NCBI RefSeq assembly: GCF_025766255.1
Contig: NW_026516774.1
Coordinates: 62,001 to 126,000 of the forward strand
DNA length: 64,000 bases
Direction of reading: 5' to 3'
Source of the DNA: Zychaea mexicana
Lineage: Eukaryota > Mucoromycota > Mucoromycetes > Mucorales > Lichtheimiaceae
The position numbers and the translations under genes are program-made. Shown in pieces: positions 1 through 13,522 of the stretch (its first letter is position 1; the number at the start of each line of letters is the position of its first letter). The notes beneath the pieces are model-generated. The model saw only the letters and a list, made by a program, of their open reading frames with translations. It searched no databases and was not told where the DNA came from.

Positions 1-3000
1 ATTAGCTGCGCAAGCTCAACAAGTTCCCGGCCCTTATTGTCGAATTTGACGACAGTGGCACGGGTGGTAACAATGTCTATGGCCATACCGAATCACTCTT
101 GAACCATCTCAAGAAAAGATTTGCCAATACCAGTATGACAGTACCCAATGTATTCAATCATAATTTCATGCGCGGTGCTACTATCCAAGCCGACCGTAAC
201 CATGGCCATTTGCACGAAAGAATTGCCATGATAGCTTCGAATTTTGCAGGCGTTTCCAAAGTATATCCAGTCCACACGATTACGCCTCCTAGTAACATTC
301 TTCGTGGTAGAGCTCCGGATGACGGAGCTACTGTCGAGAATGCTGAATTGTTGACACCTCATATGCAAACCCAAGTCGATCGCGTCCATCGAGAACTCAA
401 TTACACAGGCAAAGGTGTATATATTGGCATTATCGATACTGGTATGTGAGAAGAAGAATATTAGTAAAAGGACGATGAAAATTCTAATCGTAATACATTT
501 CATCCATTAAACTCTTTAGGTTTTGATTACATGCATCCAGCATTGGGCGGAGGTATAGGCGAAGGTTACAAAGTTCGGTTTGGGCGAGATTTGGTCGGTG
601 ACGCATACGATGGCGGTTTGACCAACGAACCAGAGCCAGATGATGATCCAATGGATTCGTGTACATCAGCACAAACTTTCTTTGGCCATGGAACTCATGT
701 TGCAGGAATCATTGCCGGAAAAGCTGACGTATGTACGCTACAACCATGCATATCTGTATATTGTATTTTTTCCCTGCTAACCTTTGATATTAACGTCGGT
801 ACTGATTACTAATACTTCTAACTAATGTTCCATGTACAAATTTTTTATACCTTTAGAATTATACGAGTGTTGCCCCAGATGCTACTCTAGCCGTGTGGCG
901 CATCTACAGCTGTAAAGATTTAACTACGAGTGAACTAGTTTTGCAATCCGTATTAGAAGCTGCTGAGGCTGGTGTCGACATTATCTCCATAAGCTCAGGC
1001 GAGCATACACCGTGGTCAGAAAATGTATTTTCCGCTGTCATTGACCGGATTGCTTCGAATGGAACGAAAGGTAAGAACTTTCAAGTACACACGGTGGTCG
1101 AATACTATACTGCATATAAATGCTCTTTTATGTATATCTTGACGTTACTGAATAGCACCCGTTTCTTCTCCAATACTACAGTGGTAGTCTCAGCTGGAAA
1201 TGATGGGCTAAGTGGTGTGCTTACCACTTATTCTCCAAGCGTCTCCTCACAAGCGATGAGTGTGGCTTCATTCAACGGCAATTACCAGCTCTCCAGACTT
1301 TTTAGAATAAGTGGCAGCGATGAAGAGTATGGTATGTACAGTATATCTCAATAAGAGCACCTTTGTTCCTATACGCTACAGCCATATAAATTGAAATTCC
1401 CTACGATTATATAGTCTATATACCAAACAGAATACCTGGCGTTCAAGGTATCATTTCAGATGGCCAAATCGTTCTTGGAGATGCAAATTTTGGTAATGGT
1501 GCAGATGCATGCAATCAATCCACGATTCCAGATAACGTCAGAGGCAAATTGGCTCTTATTGCAAGAACGGGCGGATGTGAGCCGCAAGACAAAGTCGGCA
1601 ACTTGACAACTGCTGGTGCTATGGGTGTCCTTTCCTTTGAAGATGAATACGAGTATCAAGAAGAAAAAGCACCGATTGTGCAGACCCCTCAAGTGCCTAT
1701 CGTAGGGATCTCGACTCAAGCGGGCAAGAGGCTTGCCGAAGCCATCACCAACTCCTCAGGAAAAGAAGAGGAGGTGGTTTATTTGACATTCTCCCATCAA
1801 GATGTTGTGTGGCCGGTTCAAGTTACTGGAAATCTTGCCAGCCATTTTCAAGCGTTGGACCTACCTATGAGAACATTCTCAAGCCTGACATTGGTGGCTT
1901 TATGTATTCAACCGTTCCTCGCAGTATGGGCAGCTGGCAAACGCTGTCCGGCACATCCATGGCGTGTCCATATATTACTGGCGCTACAGCGCTTTATCTC
2001 GAACATTTGGGGGATCGTGCTTCCGAGTATTCAGGCATGGCTATCCTTGAGCGATTCATGAATTACGCCTACAAAGCACCTGTATCGAACTATCAAGATG
2101 ATATAGATACACCATTACATCAAGGCGCCGGCTTGAATCAATGTAAGAAATACTAAGCTATATATACTACATCTGTGGAATCGTTTTCATGTCAAAGTCG
2201 ATAAATGACTTTTACTGATAAATGGTAAATGGTTAATATCCTCAAACAATATCATTAGTATACGATTCAATGACCCAAAAGGTCCACGTGTCTCCACCCA
2301 AGCTCAGTTTCAATGATACCGCACATTTGATCAAGACACACACGCTCACCGTCACCAACGATGGCGATGAGATCGCCTCATTTGAGGTGTCCAACATCGT
2401 CAGTGTCTCTGTAGTCCCCTATAACCTCTCAAGTCCCAACAACTACACGTTCACTGCACCAGTCCAATACAGCAACGATCCGTCTGCTACTGCACGATTG
2501 CGTTTCTCCAGAAGAACAATCAAACTTTCGCCTGGAGACAGCACGGAGGTTATCGTCTCTGTCATTCCACCAGACACCGATCCAAATGAGCACATTATGT
2601 ACGGTGGCTATGTCCAATTCAAGAGCACGGTACCCAGCCAAAAAGATATCACGGTTCCATATTTCGGTATTGTCGGCGATCAGCACGCGTTACCCATTCT
2701 TTCAGAAGAAGGACCTTTTTTTTGATGGATGCCAATATGCTTGACACATATACTGCCAATGATACTTACACGTTCGATTTTGATGATTTTAACAACACAA
2801 TGCCAGTTGTCTTTGTGATCCGACTTATGGGCACGCGTCGTGCCCTGGCTATCGTTTACGATCAAGATGGACATTATCTCCTTGGGTATGTTCAACCGCC
2901 AGGCCAGCTCGATCACTTGTCGCACACGATTCCACGCTACATTCTTCGAGCTGCTATTCCATGGACCGGTACATACTATGAAATCGGCGGTGATCAACAG

Positions 3001-3177
3001 GACCAAGAAGAAGAAGAAGAAGAACAAGAAGAGGTGGAATCATACCTTGAGGAATCTGTAACTGTAAGTCGCGGCAGTACTTACCGTATTGGTATTCAAG
3101 TGCTAAAGATATTCGGTGATCCCAACAACGAGGACGACTGGGAGCGATGGATGTCGGGTCCGATCCAGATCCGATAG
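1..3177 (+). CDS. Secreted subtilisin-like serine protease (S8 family), 5' partial, two frameshifts
   Basis: Extracellular endopeptidase of the fungal minor-extracellular-protease (Vpr-like) S8 type. The gene starts before the window: bases 1-5 read as an intron end. Exons seen: 6-441, 520-728, 857-1070, 1182-1331, 1415-2142, 2259-3177. Visible in order are the propeptide end, the Asp motif (GIIDTG), DYMHPALGGG, the His motif (GHGTHVAG), the oxyanion Asn (SAGNDG), a protease-associated insert, the Ser motif (SGTSMACP) and an Fn3-like C-terminal part. Splice positions match those of the three paralogs at 23.8-37.2 kb. The frame breaks twice, each time in a T run: 1845-1848 (between NLASH and FSSVG) and 2716-2723 (after SEEGP). 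In both places one more T would restore the frame. Either this copy is a young pseudogene or the assembly has homopolymer errors; all catalytic residues are retained, which favours error or very recent loss. Confidence 0.88.
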
Positions 3178-5885
3178 TAACTCGCATTGAATAGTTCTTA
3201 TAAATACTTAATGTAACAATTTTTCCTGTATATTCCCTATCACAATTCTCCATATTAATAAATTCATCGAGATGAATGATATATATATCGGAGAGCCCAA
3301 CTAGTATTACAAAGATCTTAGCTTTGCAAATGCATATGCAGTAGAATTATCCTCACAAATACCAGGCGGTGTTTTTTTATATAAAAGGTTGCTGTGTATG
3401 CACGTCTGAGTATACCAAGAAACAAAGCATGAGTACTAACAAAAACTTTTTTATATGGATCCCATAATTGGATGAAGCAACGCACCATTTTTTACAAATT
3501 TTTGTTGCAGCAATTGAACGACTTGACTTTGTTCCTACATTTTTCGTAATGCCTAACGTGCTGTCCAATTTTTCTCGTCTATCCCTGTGCTTTTTTTAAT
3601 CTGTTCCCACCTCCTTCCGCCATTTAACAATGACTTTCTCGATAGTTCCGCTCTTTTGTTTTATCTGCGTTTATAAGAAACCAGACGTTACTTCTCTCTA
3701 CAAAAGAAAGACGCCAAAACTTACACCCAAGCCGTTCGAGACAACACCATCATTGCCTGCTCTTACACTGCACATTTTCAAATAACTATGTACTACTGGG
3801 AACAAAATAATAAGATCTTGATATTACAAAATAAGAATATTACAGAGTACCCAACGGAAATGTTTGCGCTCTGCTATTCAAAGGAGGTCGAATATGTGAT
3901 TACTATAGTAATTGTAGCTGGCTAAAGTACACATTCATAATCAGGATGACGTTTCAAGCCCTACGAATCTTCGATATGGACGGAGCAGTTCCAGGGGTAT
4001 GCAAGACATACTCAAGAACACTCGGTGTGGAGAGAAAAGAGCTCACGGAGCTGTACGTTCAGCAAAGTGTTCACGATGACTAGGTAGCCAGCAAAGAAGA
4101 ATTCTCTAAAGGACCAACGATGAAGAAGGGTGTTGCGTCCGCAGAAGCCATCTCAGGGTCCATGCAATAAATTCTCTCACTACTTTAGCAATTAGACATA
4201 CTGATGATATGCGAGTTATGCAGATTATCTATGCAAATGATATCCATGCGCTTATTATAAGCCGGTCGTGCTAACAATGGCGATGATGAAAAAAGTCGGT
4301 GTTGACATCACAACAGAAACAAGGATCAGCTGCTGATGGCGAACGATCTTATACTGAGAATGTCGATGGATCACAACAAGACCAAAGTGATGGTTCAGGA
4401 TAAAGATGATTTTGAAAAGTGACTTGATAGTACTGTAAATGTCGAACTCGATATATTTAACTTCCAATCACTCATTGTAATAGGCACAGGTACAGTAGCG
4501 TGATGACTGACCCTTTGACAGGAATGAATCACCACGTTATCATATAATCGTTGAACCAAATAAGGTAAACGTGTAGTAAACACTGTCTGGGACCTGGCTT
4601 TCTTGGATGCACAACAAGTTTGTCAGAGACGCAGCCAACATGGCAAAACATGATTTGACGTATTCGCTTAATTTCGCTTAACAACATCACATATGAGGAT
4701 AGTATCCTCTACGAGCAAGTTTCTCCCCCACAATTTGGGGTTGGTATGCCAATGGTTCCGCTTTGTAGCAAAAGGAGCAAGCAATCTTACGCTAACCGCG
4801 ACGGGATTCTTCAGTATTGCAAAAGATAACCGTGTGTACAACATTCCCAGTCTAGCTGGTGGGCCAGCAATGAACTAGTCATCTTTAGCTAGTGAAACTC
4901 TCAATGTAAATAGTATTAAGCAACTTACTATATTTTAAGCGTAGGTGTGCAGAGTATGTTAGATCGCATGGCAACAGCTACTCTGTGTCTGGCAACAATG
5001 GCACAAGTCGGTTATTTGCTGATGATGGAATAGAATCTCGAGACAAAACGGACGAAATAGGGATCGAATCCTCCGGCGGTTTATATTCTGTCAAGGATGA
5101 AGATATCAGGTGTGTACACTTGGCAAATGCTTGGAAGCTTATCCGTAGGACGGCAAACTCGTTAGGTATGTACAACAGCGCTTATTACATTCCAAGATTT
5201 AGCTGCTTTCAATACTTGCCAAGAAGAATAGGCAGTGTATGGTAATCAGTGCGTGGAAAGTACACTCTTACGTTGATCAAAACGACTTTGCGCAACGAGC
5301 ACTCCAGGGATAGGATGATGACACCTAACGCACGCCTCGTCCGTGCAGTCCTTTTTATAACACATTTCCGTTAAACACACTTTTCCAAGTACCATCAGTA
5401 AAGTACAAACAGTGCTGTTAATGCAAAGATTCGATGATTCGCTCAGAGTTATTCTACTACACTTGGAGTCGTCCCGCACTATAAATAACTCTCTTCTAAC
5501 AATCCAAGTAGACTCTTTTTACTCTGCGCAGCTCATCATCATGCTTGGGAACTCATGATCTTTTGTTCCTACTCTAACCTTTATTTTCATAACGGAATTT
5601 GAAACACGCCTTTTCTCTTTCTCTCTCTCTCAGGGTCTGCTCCCCCTGTCCATCACCAGGCCCGCAGCAGAAATTTAAAAAAAAAGCAAGAACAAAGTAA
5701 GAAAGAGATTCTTGTCTGAAAAAACGAGCGAGAAAGAGGTGAATCTCTCTCTCTCTCTCTCTCTTTTACTCTTGCCGCTTTGCAAATTCTACAGAAAAAA
5801 AAATAAAAGATATGAATTTTTTTTTGGGGGGGGGAAATAAATCAACTAAAAAAAAAGCCTCTGGCTTTTAGAGCAAAGCAGGGCA

Positions 5886-5916
<31 letters not shown>

Positions 5917-6004
5917 TCGTTTAGAATTTTTGTGACGACGAACCCTACCTCGCTTCAAAAAATTTTGTGTGCTGCACAGAAAACTTTCCTCTTTCGTTGT
6001 AACA
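3178..6004. other. Spacer with no confident gene; simple repeats upstream of eIF4B
   Basis: The stretch between the protease and eIF4B holds only short broken ORFs. A 45-codon ORF at 3945-4082 (begins MTFQALRIFDMDG) and scattered ORFs at 4693-4878 and 4985-5245 read like coding sequence but do not connect by obvious splice sites and I recognise none of them. They may be remnants of a decayed gene. From about 5610 the DNA is CT/GA-rich, with (TC)n at 5743-5764 and (GC)n running into (GT)n at 5887-5918, and is probably promoter and 5' leader of eIF4B. Confidence 0.5.
5743..5918. repeat. Simple repeats: (TC)n, poly-T/G, (GC)n-(GT)n
   Basis: Seen directly: a (TC)n run at 5743-5764, a T run followed by nine G at about 5818-5835, and alternating GCGCGC followed by TGTGTG at 5887-5918. 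The alternating purine-pyrimidine tract lies about 90 bp upstream of the eIF4B start codon. Such tracts can adopt Z-DNA; any regulatory role is inference. Confidence 0.85.
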
Positions 6005-7847
6005 ATGTGTAAGTAATTAAAAAAAAAATGGCCGTGATTTTCTTCCTTGTCCTTGGGACATTATGGTTAGAGTCCAAACAATTCGGCTAACACTCTAGTT
6101 CTGTTTATTAGCTGGAAAAAAGAAAGCACAAAAGATGTCGTTGTCCGACTTTTTGGCGGACGACAGTAAGTTGCTCGTATAGCGTTTTGTACATGTATTT
6201 GTTAGAAAGAGGCTGTGCTATGTGTATTGAGGAAAAAAGGGGCTGACCAGGTTCTCTGTAAATTATAGACGGTGGCGCATCCTGGGCTGACGAAATGGCC
6301 AGCTTGCCTTCTGCTCGTAAGTTTTTTGTCACGAAAAAAAGAATTTAACTCTTTCGTCGATCTTTAATGCTCATTTTCACACATATTAATAATATTTGCT
6401 TCCTTTTTTTTTTTCGCAATAGCTGCAGGTTAGCGAGAAAGGAAAAAAAAAGAATAAAGAGTGTACGTGTAGTGAGCAGTGTTTTAACTTTATATATTTT
6501 TTTGATGTTACAACCTTGCGTATATTAGCAGTCAAGGAGGAAGCGGATGGTGGTTTCGGCTCTCCCCGTGGCGATCGTTTCGGTAAAGAATAATGACGAG
6601 CCATGTCGTTGTTGCTGGGGTGGGGATACAAACAAGTAGTGGAAAAGCTAACGATCCATTTGATATTTAGCCCGCGACCGTGGTTTTGACCTTCCCCGAG
6701 GCCCTGCTGGAGGCGACGGTGGTTTCGAGCGACGCGACCGATTCTCGGCTCCTCGCCCTGACCGTTTTGCTCCTCGTGCCCCGGTTGAATTGCCCACCGA
6801 GCCTCCATTCACAGCCCACATTGCCAACTTGTCGTTTGAAGCCAACGAGGATGACTTGGCTGACTTTTTCGGTCAGATGAAGGTGTGTATCTGTTGTTAT
6901 CTTGTGATAGAGAAAAGCCGTTTTATGCAAAACGCATCGGTTATTCTAATGGCATGAATTCTTGAAAGATTGCAAGCATCCGTATCCTGCGTGACCGTGA
7001 AGAGCGATCCAAGGGCTTTGGTTACGTTGAGTTTGAGGACTTGGATTCGCTCAAGGGAGCTTTGGAATTGACAGGCGAGGTAATGTATCTGCAGTCCGGA
7101 TTCTCGCACACTTTTCAAGGAGATCTTTGTGTGATGAGTGATGGTGTTAAGGGTGGGTGGGGGGGGAGTGGAGTTGTTGTTGCTGTTGAATGAAACAACG
7201 ATGAAAATAAGGGTTTCCCGCACTAAAAAGATATACACCACAGTCCCTGCAAGGCCGTACAATCCGCGTCAATGTTGCTGAACCCCGTAAGTGCTCTGTT
7301 TCTGTATAATAAAAAAAAAGGAGGTGTTGTGTATGTGCGCGTAATTGCTGCGGCGGGCTACCCAGAAAGAGAAGACGATGATGATCTTTAATGCGAGATG
7401 TATAATATTTCTCTAGCCAAGGACCGCCCTGAACGTGCCCCTCGTCAGCCCGATCGTACGGATGTGAACACCTGGCGCCGTGAGACTCCAGTCGAGTTGC
7501 CCGAACGACGCGGTGGATTCCGTGGTGGTCGTGGCGGTGGCAGCAGCGGCGGCGGTTTCCAAGACCGTCGCGGTGGAGACAACTCATGGAGCGGTGGAGC
7601 GTTTGCCAGACGAGACGACCGCTTTGGCAGCCGGGATGCACCTGCAGAACGCCCACGCTTGAACTTGAAGCCTCGCAGCACAGACGCCCCTGCCTCTTCG
7701 TCTGCTGCCAGCAGCAACAACAAGCCTAGTCCGTTTGGAGCAGCCAAGCCTGTGGACACGGACTCTGCACTGAAGAAGATCGAGGACAAGCTGACCAAGA
7801 CGACGTTGGAAGAAGACAAAAAGTCAGAGAGCGGACAGGAGCCGTAG
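6005..7847 (+). CDS. Translation initiation factor eIF4B (Tif3-like)
   Basis: Cytoplasmic RNA-binding factor that stimulates the eIF4A helicase during scanning. Exons: 6005-6008, 6112-6165, 6269-6316, 6529-6582, 6671-6882, 6969-7079, 7244-7286, 7417-7847, giving about 318 residues. The N-terminus (MSGKKKAQKMSLSDFLADD, then GGASWADEMASLPSAP) is the eIF4B signature. One RRM follows (FTAHIANLSFEA, RNP1-like SKGFGYVEFED), then an Arg/Gly-rich tract with GGFRGGRGGG, and the family motif RPRLNLKPR near residue 240. The C-terminus is Ser/Lys/Glu-rich. The first coding exon is only ATG plus one base. Between 6316 and 6532 the splice is ambiguous: the acceptor is TTAGCAG, and a 6-base micro-exon at 6423-6428 would also keep the frame. 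The introns are longer than average for this window. It stands alone, tail-to-tail with the mannosyltransferase gene. Confidence 0.93.
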
Positions 7848-8456
7848 ATGAAAATGTTTACTTTATTAATAAAAAAACGAAGAAAAGAAAGAAAAGAAGA
7901 TCCTTCGCTACTAGCACTCTATCCACACGCCATCCTCGCTACTACTTATCACTACTACTATTGCTACTACTACCACTTGCTCTTCCTCCATCCTCCTATC
8001 CCTTCCCCCCCCTCCTCTCTTCTACTCTCCGAAAACCCTTGAAAAGAACTTGCATATGCTGTATTCCTTCTTTCTCTCTTGGACACACGTCTTCTTCCTA
8101 GCTATACGATTGCTCTTTTTGTATTGCCAAGTAACATGCTGTGTTATGACATGCGCCCCTCAGATGCCGTTTGTGTTTTGACTTTTTTCTTTTTTATATC
8201 AATTATAAGAAAGGAGACAGTTGGGGAATGGATGCGGAATATTATAATTTACAAAGGAAGCATACCGTTGGCAGATATGGAGTACACTAGTGAAACATGA
8301 GAGATGCAGAATATACGATACGAAGGAGACAGGGAGGGAGGGGGGGGTGTTGGGCGGTGGTGTGATGATGCTAGAAGAGAGAAGGTTGATGAGGGATGTT
8401 GTTGCGTATACAAGTATACAAGTATACAAGTAAGAGAGAGAGAGAGGAGGCTTCTT
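7848..8456. other. Convergent intergenic region, simple repeats
   Basis: This holds the 3' ends of eIF4B and of the minus-strand mannosyltransferase. It contains C/T-rich runs, a G8 run near 8340, three copies of an 8-base GTATACAA unit at about 8405-8430 and a (GA)n tract at 8432-8446. An AATAAA-like signal lies just after the eIF4B stop (7868). No gene is seen. Confidence 0.6.
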
Positions 8457-10007
<1,551 letters not shown>

Positions 10008-10092
10008 GGCAGATGTGTAATGTCGTTTAGGAAAGAAGACGAGGATTCTTTAAAAAAGAGAGGAGAGACGGTCGGGTTCAAGTAGGGTGAAG

Positions 10093-10129
10093 AGTGAGTG
10101 AGTGAGTGAGTGAGTGAGTGAGTGAGTGA
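10093..10129. repeat. (GAGT)n tetranucleotide microsatellite
   Basis: About nine consecutive GAGT units sit about 90 bp upstream of the mannosyltransferase start codon, in its probable 5' leader or promoter. Confidence 0.9.
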
Positions 10130-11918
10130 AGAAAGAAGGAAAGAAGTGAAAGAAAAAGAGAGAAAGTGAGGGATCGACGGAGAAGAAGAAGAAGAAGAAG
10201 AAAGATAAATAAAAACGGGACCAACTTGAAAAAGAACGTTTCCACCTGCATCAGCACGCCTTTTTCTCTCTTTTATAATGTGCGAGGTTTCACAACCTTT
10301 TTTTTTTTTTTTGCTTCCACTGTAGATCACTTTTTCCATCACCGACGTTGGGTCGATCCCATATCTTGCCAAGCGTTCAAGTGTTTGTCATCTTCTGGTC
10401 TGGCCCTTATTTAGGCAACTCCTTACTAAGTAAGTAAGTATATGCTGTGCTGTTTGTATTTATATAGTAGTAGTAGTAGTAGTACAGTGTGCACTGTGGC
10501 AAAGCCTTCTTTTCTCTGCCATATTGCTGCTAATACTGCTGCTGGGACAGAAATAGCTCACCTTTGTATTTTTAGCTACCATAGCTAACCAAGCAAGCAA
10601 GCAAACAAACAAACAAACACCACACACTTATAGCAATAGTGTCACCCTCTTGCTTGTCCGGGAACTTGCACCGAAAAGAAGGGACGATCGTCATTGTTTT
10701 TTTTTTTTTTCATGTCGTCATTTACTTTTGGTGTTTTTGTGTAAACAAGGCGGATCGTCGTTATTTATTTAATAACAATGGCAATATATGCATTCTTGAA
10801 GCTACATACTGGTATTGCAGACAAACTCGGGACCCCTCTATCTCTGTCCATCCATCATCCGTATTCACTTATTCACTTAAGCATCAAAAGGCCATCCGTC
10901 TATTTTAAAGCGGAGCATCCTATGTCCTAATCGTACCAGTAGGACTTTTCCGATAGGATGATGTGCTTTCGGTTCAAGGTTACTTGGGGTCGATACAGTT
11001 CTCGAACACATATACACACGACTTCTTGGCAAGTGCTAAACATTTCTTTTTTGCTAGTATTGTAGTAGCAAACTTTAGCACGATAGCGAAAAGCCATGAA
11101 AACTTAATTACGTCCGTTTCATTTCATTTAGACCGTAAAATTAAAAGCATGCTAGACAGCGATATGAATTAGACAAGCGTCCGCTATTGGATGTTGCTTC
11201 ATAGTATGATACCTCCCCCACCCACGCCGTGTTCACCCTACCTTTGTGTCATTGTCTCTTTTCTGCGACCAGCAGCAGAAGACAGTGTCACCTTTATCAA
11301 AGACAGGGGAGGTTGGCATAGAAACTTTCATCCGGGTCATCATCTAGCTTTGCAAAAAAAAAAAAACACAACGCTTATCAATGCGCATATGGAAATTTTT
11401 CTTTTTTTGGGCATATGTGCAACTAGTGTGTTATACTTTTTCTTTTTCTGTTTAGGCTTCTTGGCGCCGCCACATGCTACATACAGCGCATGTATAACAA
11501 CCGTGTGCATAGACACTACTCCTGAGAACGGTTCGTTAACTAAAAAGAATTCGGCATGCTTATTACTACTTACTTGCTGCTGCTACTACTGTCTTGGTGC
11601 ACCTTTTCTTCGTAATGTACCACTTTAATGTATTATCATAAATTTTGCGTTGTATCAAAATTGCACTTACACATCAGCACCACCGCGCAGAAAAGGACCG
11701 ACAGATACGCAGCAGTTTCTATAATTAACACATCTCGTAAAGTGATCGACATTCTTATGTTTCAGACTGACTGATTGATAAGCACCTACTTGACAGCTCG
11801 CAGCTTTGGCGGACGAATTTAAGCTGCATGTTTATGATGCGTACGAGTTTTTTCAACGTTGCTGTTGCTTTAATCAAAGAACATGGGTACTCAATTCCAC
11901 TACTATCATATTGCTGCT

Positions 11919-11940
11919 GCTGCTGCTGCTGCTGCTGCTA
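11919..11940. repeat. (CTG)n trinucleotide repeat
   Basis: About seven CTG units lie in otherwise non-coding DNA of the 10-13.5 kb spacer. Confidence 0.85.
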
Positions 11941-13522
11941 CATTATAAACAAACATGGTGCTCAAAGAAAGTGCAGTTCTATTTTTACAGAATGGAGTCA
12001 TTTCTATTGTACATACATTCTGCATGCCTTTTATGAGTCCGTTCTATTCTCCTGCTAATATAAAATATATATGCGCATATGCTTTTGGTTCCATCCTAAA
12101 TACAATAATCGTTACATCTGTCTTTTAAATTAAGCCCCAGCATTTTGCTGCTTCAGTTTCCTTGGTATACCGTCCAAAGCCTTCACCCATCAAAGGCACA
12201 TGGCCAGTACTCATTCGAGTGCTTCGTGAGATCGATCCAGCCCCCTGAAATTGCTAACCGTCTCCACCAGCTTTTTCTCGACTCAACCCCTTGGAACCGC
12301 CTTGCTGGCTTATTTCGAGCCTGGTTCCATACCCGTATTTATCTATACGGTGCGAACGCTTACCCATGTTCAACTGAGTTACTATTTTACTTGTCATGAT
12401 CGAACAACGATCATTGGTGTATATGAGTGGCAGGACATCATGATATTCTGAAAACTGGCGTGCTCGATATCAAAGCAATATCATTTCAGTATAGCGCAGC
12501 GGGGTGACGCGAGTGGGGGTTTCCCTTCAAATTAATAAACGTGTCGTTTGCCACCACGATCCCCCGAGAGGGCAACAAAGTCAATAACATTGATCTTCAA
12601 CAGCTCGTACTAGCTCTATTACGCTTTGAACTCTTGATATATATTGTGACTCCCCGGGTTCTTGTTGCACTCTCAATAAGAGCAGCCTTCATATCAACTG
12701 ATATTTTCGTGTACCCCCACCCTTGTCAATACTTAAAGGTATACATACCAGTATCTTCATCCAAAGAACACATCAACAAAACTATACTAAATGGAGGGAG
12801 GCGACCCTACTTTCCAAGTGCCACGCACGACGTGGATTAGAGAATATTTAAAGTGGCTGTATGATCTAAAGAGGCCGGGAAGCATGCCACTGGTTTAGAA
12901 ACGTCAAGATATATGTAGCACAAGAAAAGAAAGTAAACACACTTTGGATGGCCAGAACTTTATGCTTCTGCGTCTGTCAAAACATGGTTGCTTGCTTTTT
13001 ATAGCGTTGAGCTTCTTTACGGTAATGCGAGTTTTAACACCGCGCAAAAAAGGGTTTTCTGCTCCTTTTATGCTGGTCGCGTTATATATTCAATACTTAT
13101 TGAGTAGTCTCATACGTATACATGAGCTTTCTGTTGACTTGAGCATATCTTTGATGCGGCTTGTTTGGTAAGGAGTACCTTAATACTGTCGGTAATCAAT
13201 ACACCGATGACGTATTATATAGTAATCCGCACATAAGTTATTTGACAGATATGTTTTCTCGCTCCTCAGACCGTCTTTACCTTTGGCAATGTTTAATGAC
13301 TCAAGTAGCTTGTTACGGTCTCCGTGGTACGCTTGAATGATATGTGAAAAATACAACAACAGTTTGTAATACATCCCACGCCGACTAGTGCATTAGCTCA
13401 GCGGAATTTGTGTGAGATAAAATGATGAACGCCGAACAAAACCCGCCGTTAAACAAAAACAAAGGCCGAAAAGTTAAAGACGCTCTTTTCCTCATTTCTT
13501 TCTTACTTTATTGGCAATCATC

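Larger units (their letters stand above)
10008..13522. other. Long divergent spacer rich in microsatellites, no supported gene
   Basis: The spacer lies between two divergently transcribed genes. Repeats seen: (GAGT)n at 10093-10129, (GAA)n at 10180-10202, T15 near 10296-10310, (GTA)n at 10466-10484, AAGC/AAAC repeats at 10590-10617, T14 near 10697, A12 near 11355 and (CTG)n at 11919-11940. Short ORFs at 12251-12451 and 12541-12840 read fluently (the first includes FIYTVRTLTHVQLSYYFTCH) but have no gene structure and no family I know. The far ends should contain the promoters of the mannosyltransferase and of the quinone oxidoreductase. Confidence 0.55.

Noticed and set aside
5040..5080. Possible tRNA B-box (GGATCGAATCC near 5061)
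   Set aside because: No matching A-box or cloverleaf could be drawn around it.
7398..7847. Reverse-strand and alternate-frame ORFs over the eIF4B, HSF and Exo1 exons
   Set aside because: They are shadows of GC-rich or repetitive coding exons, with no splice logic of their own.
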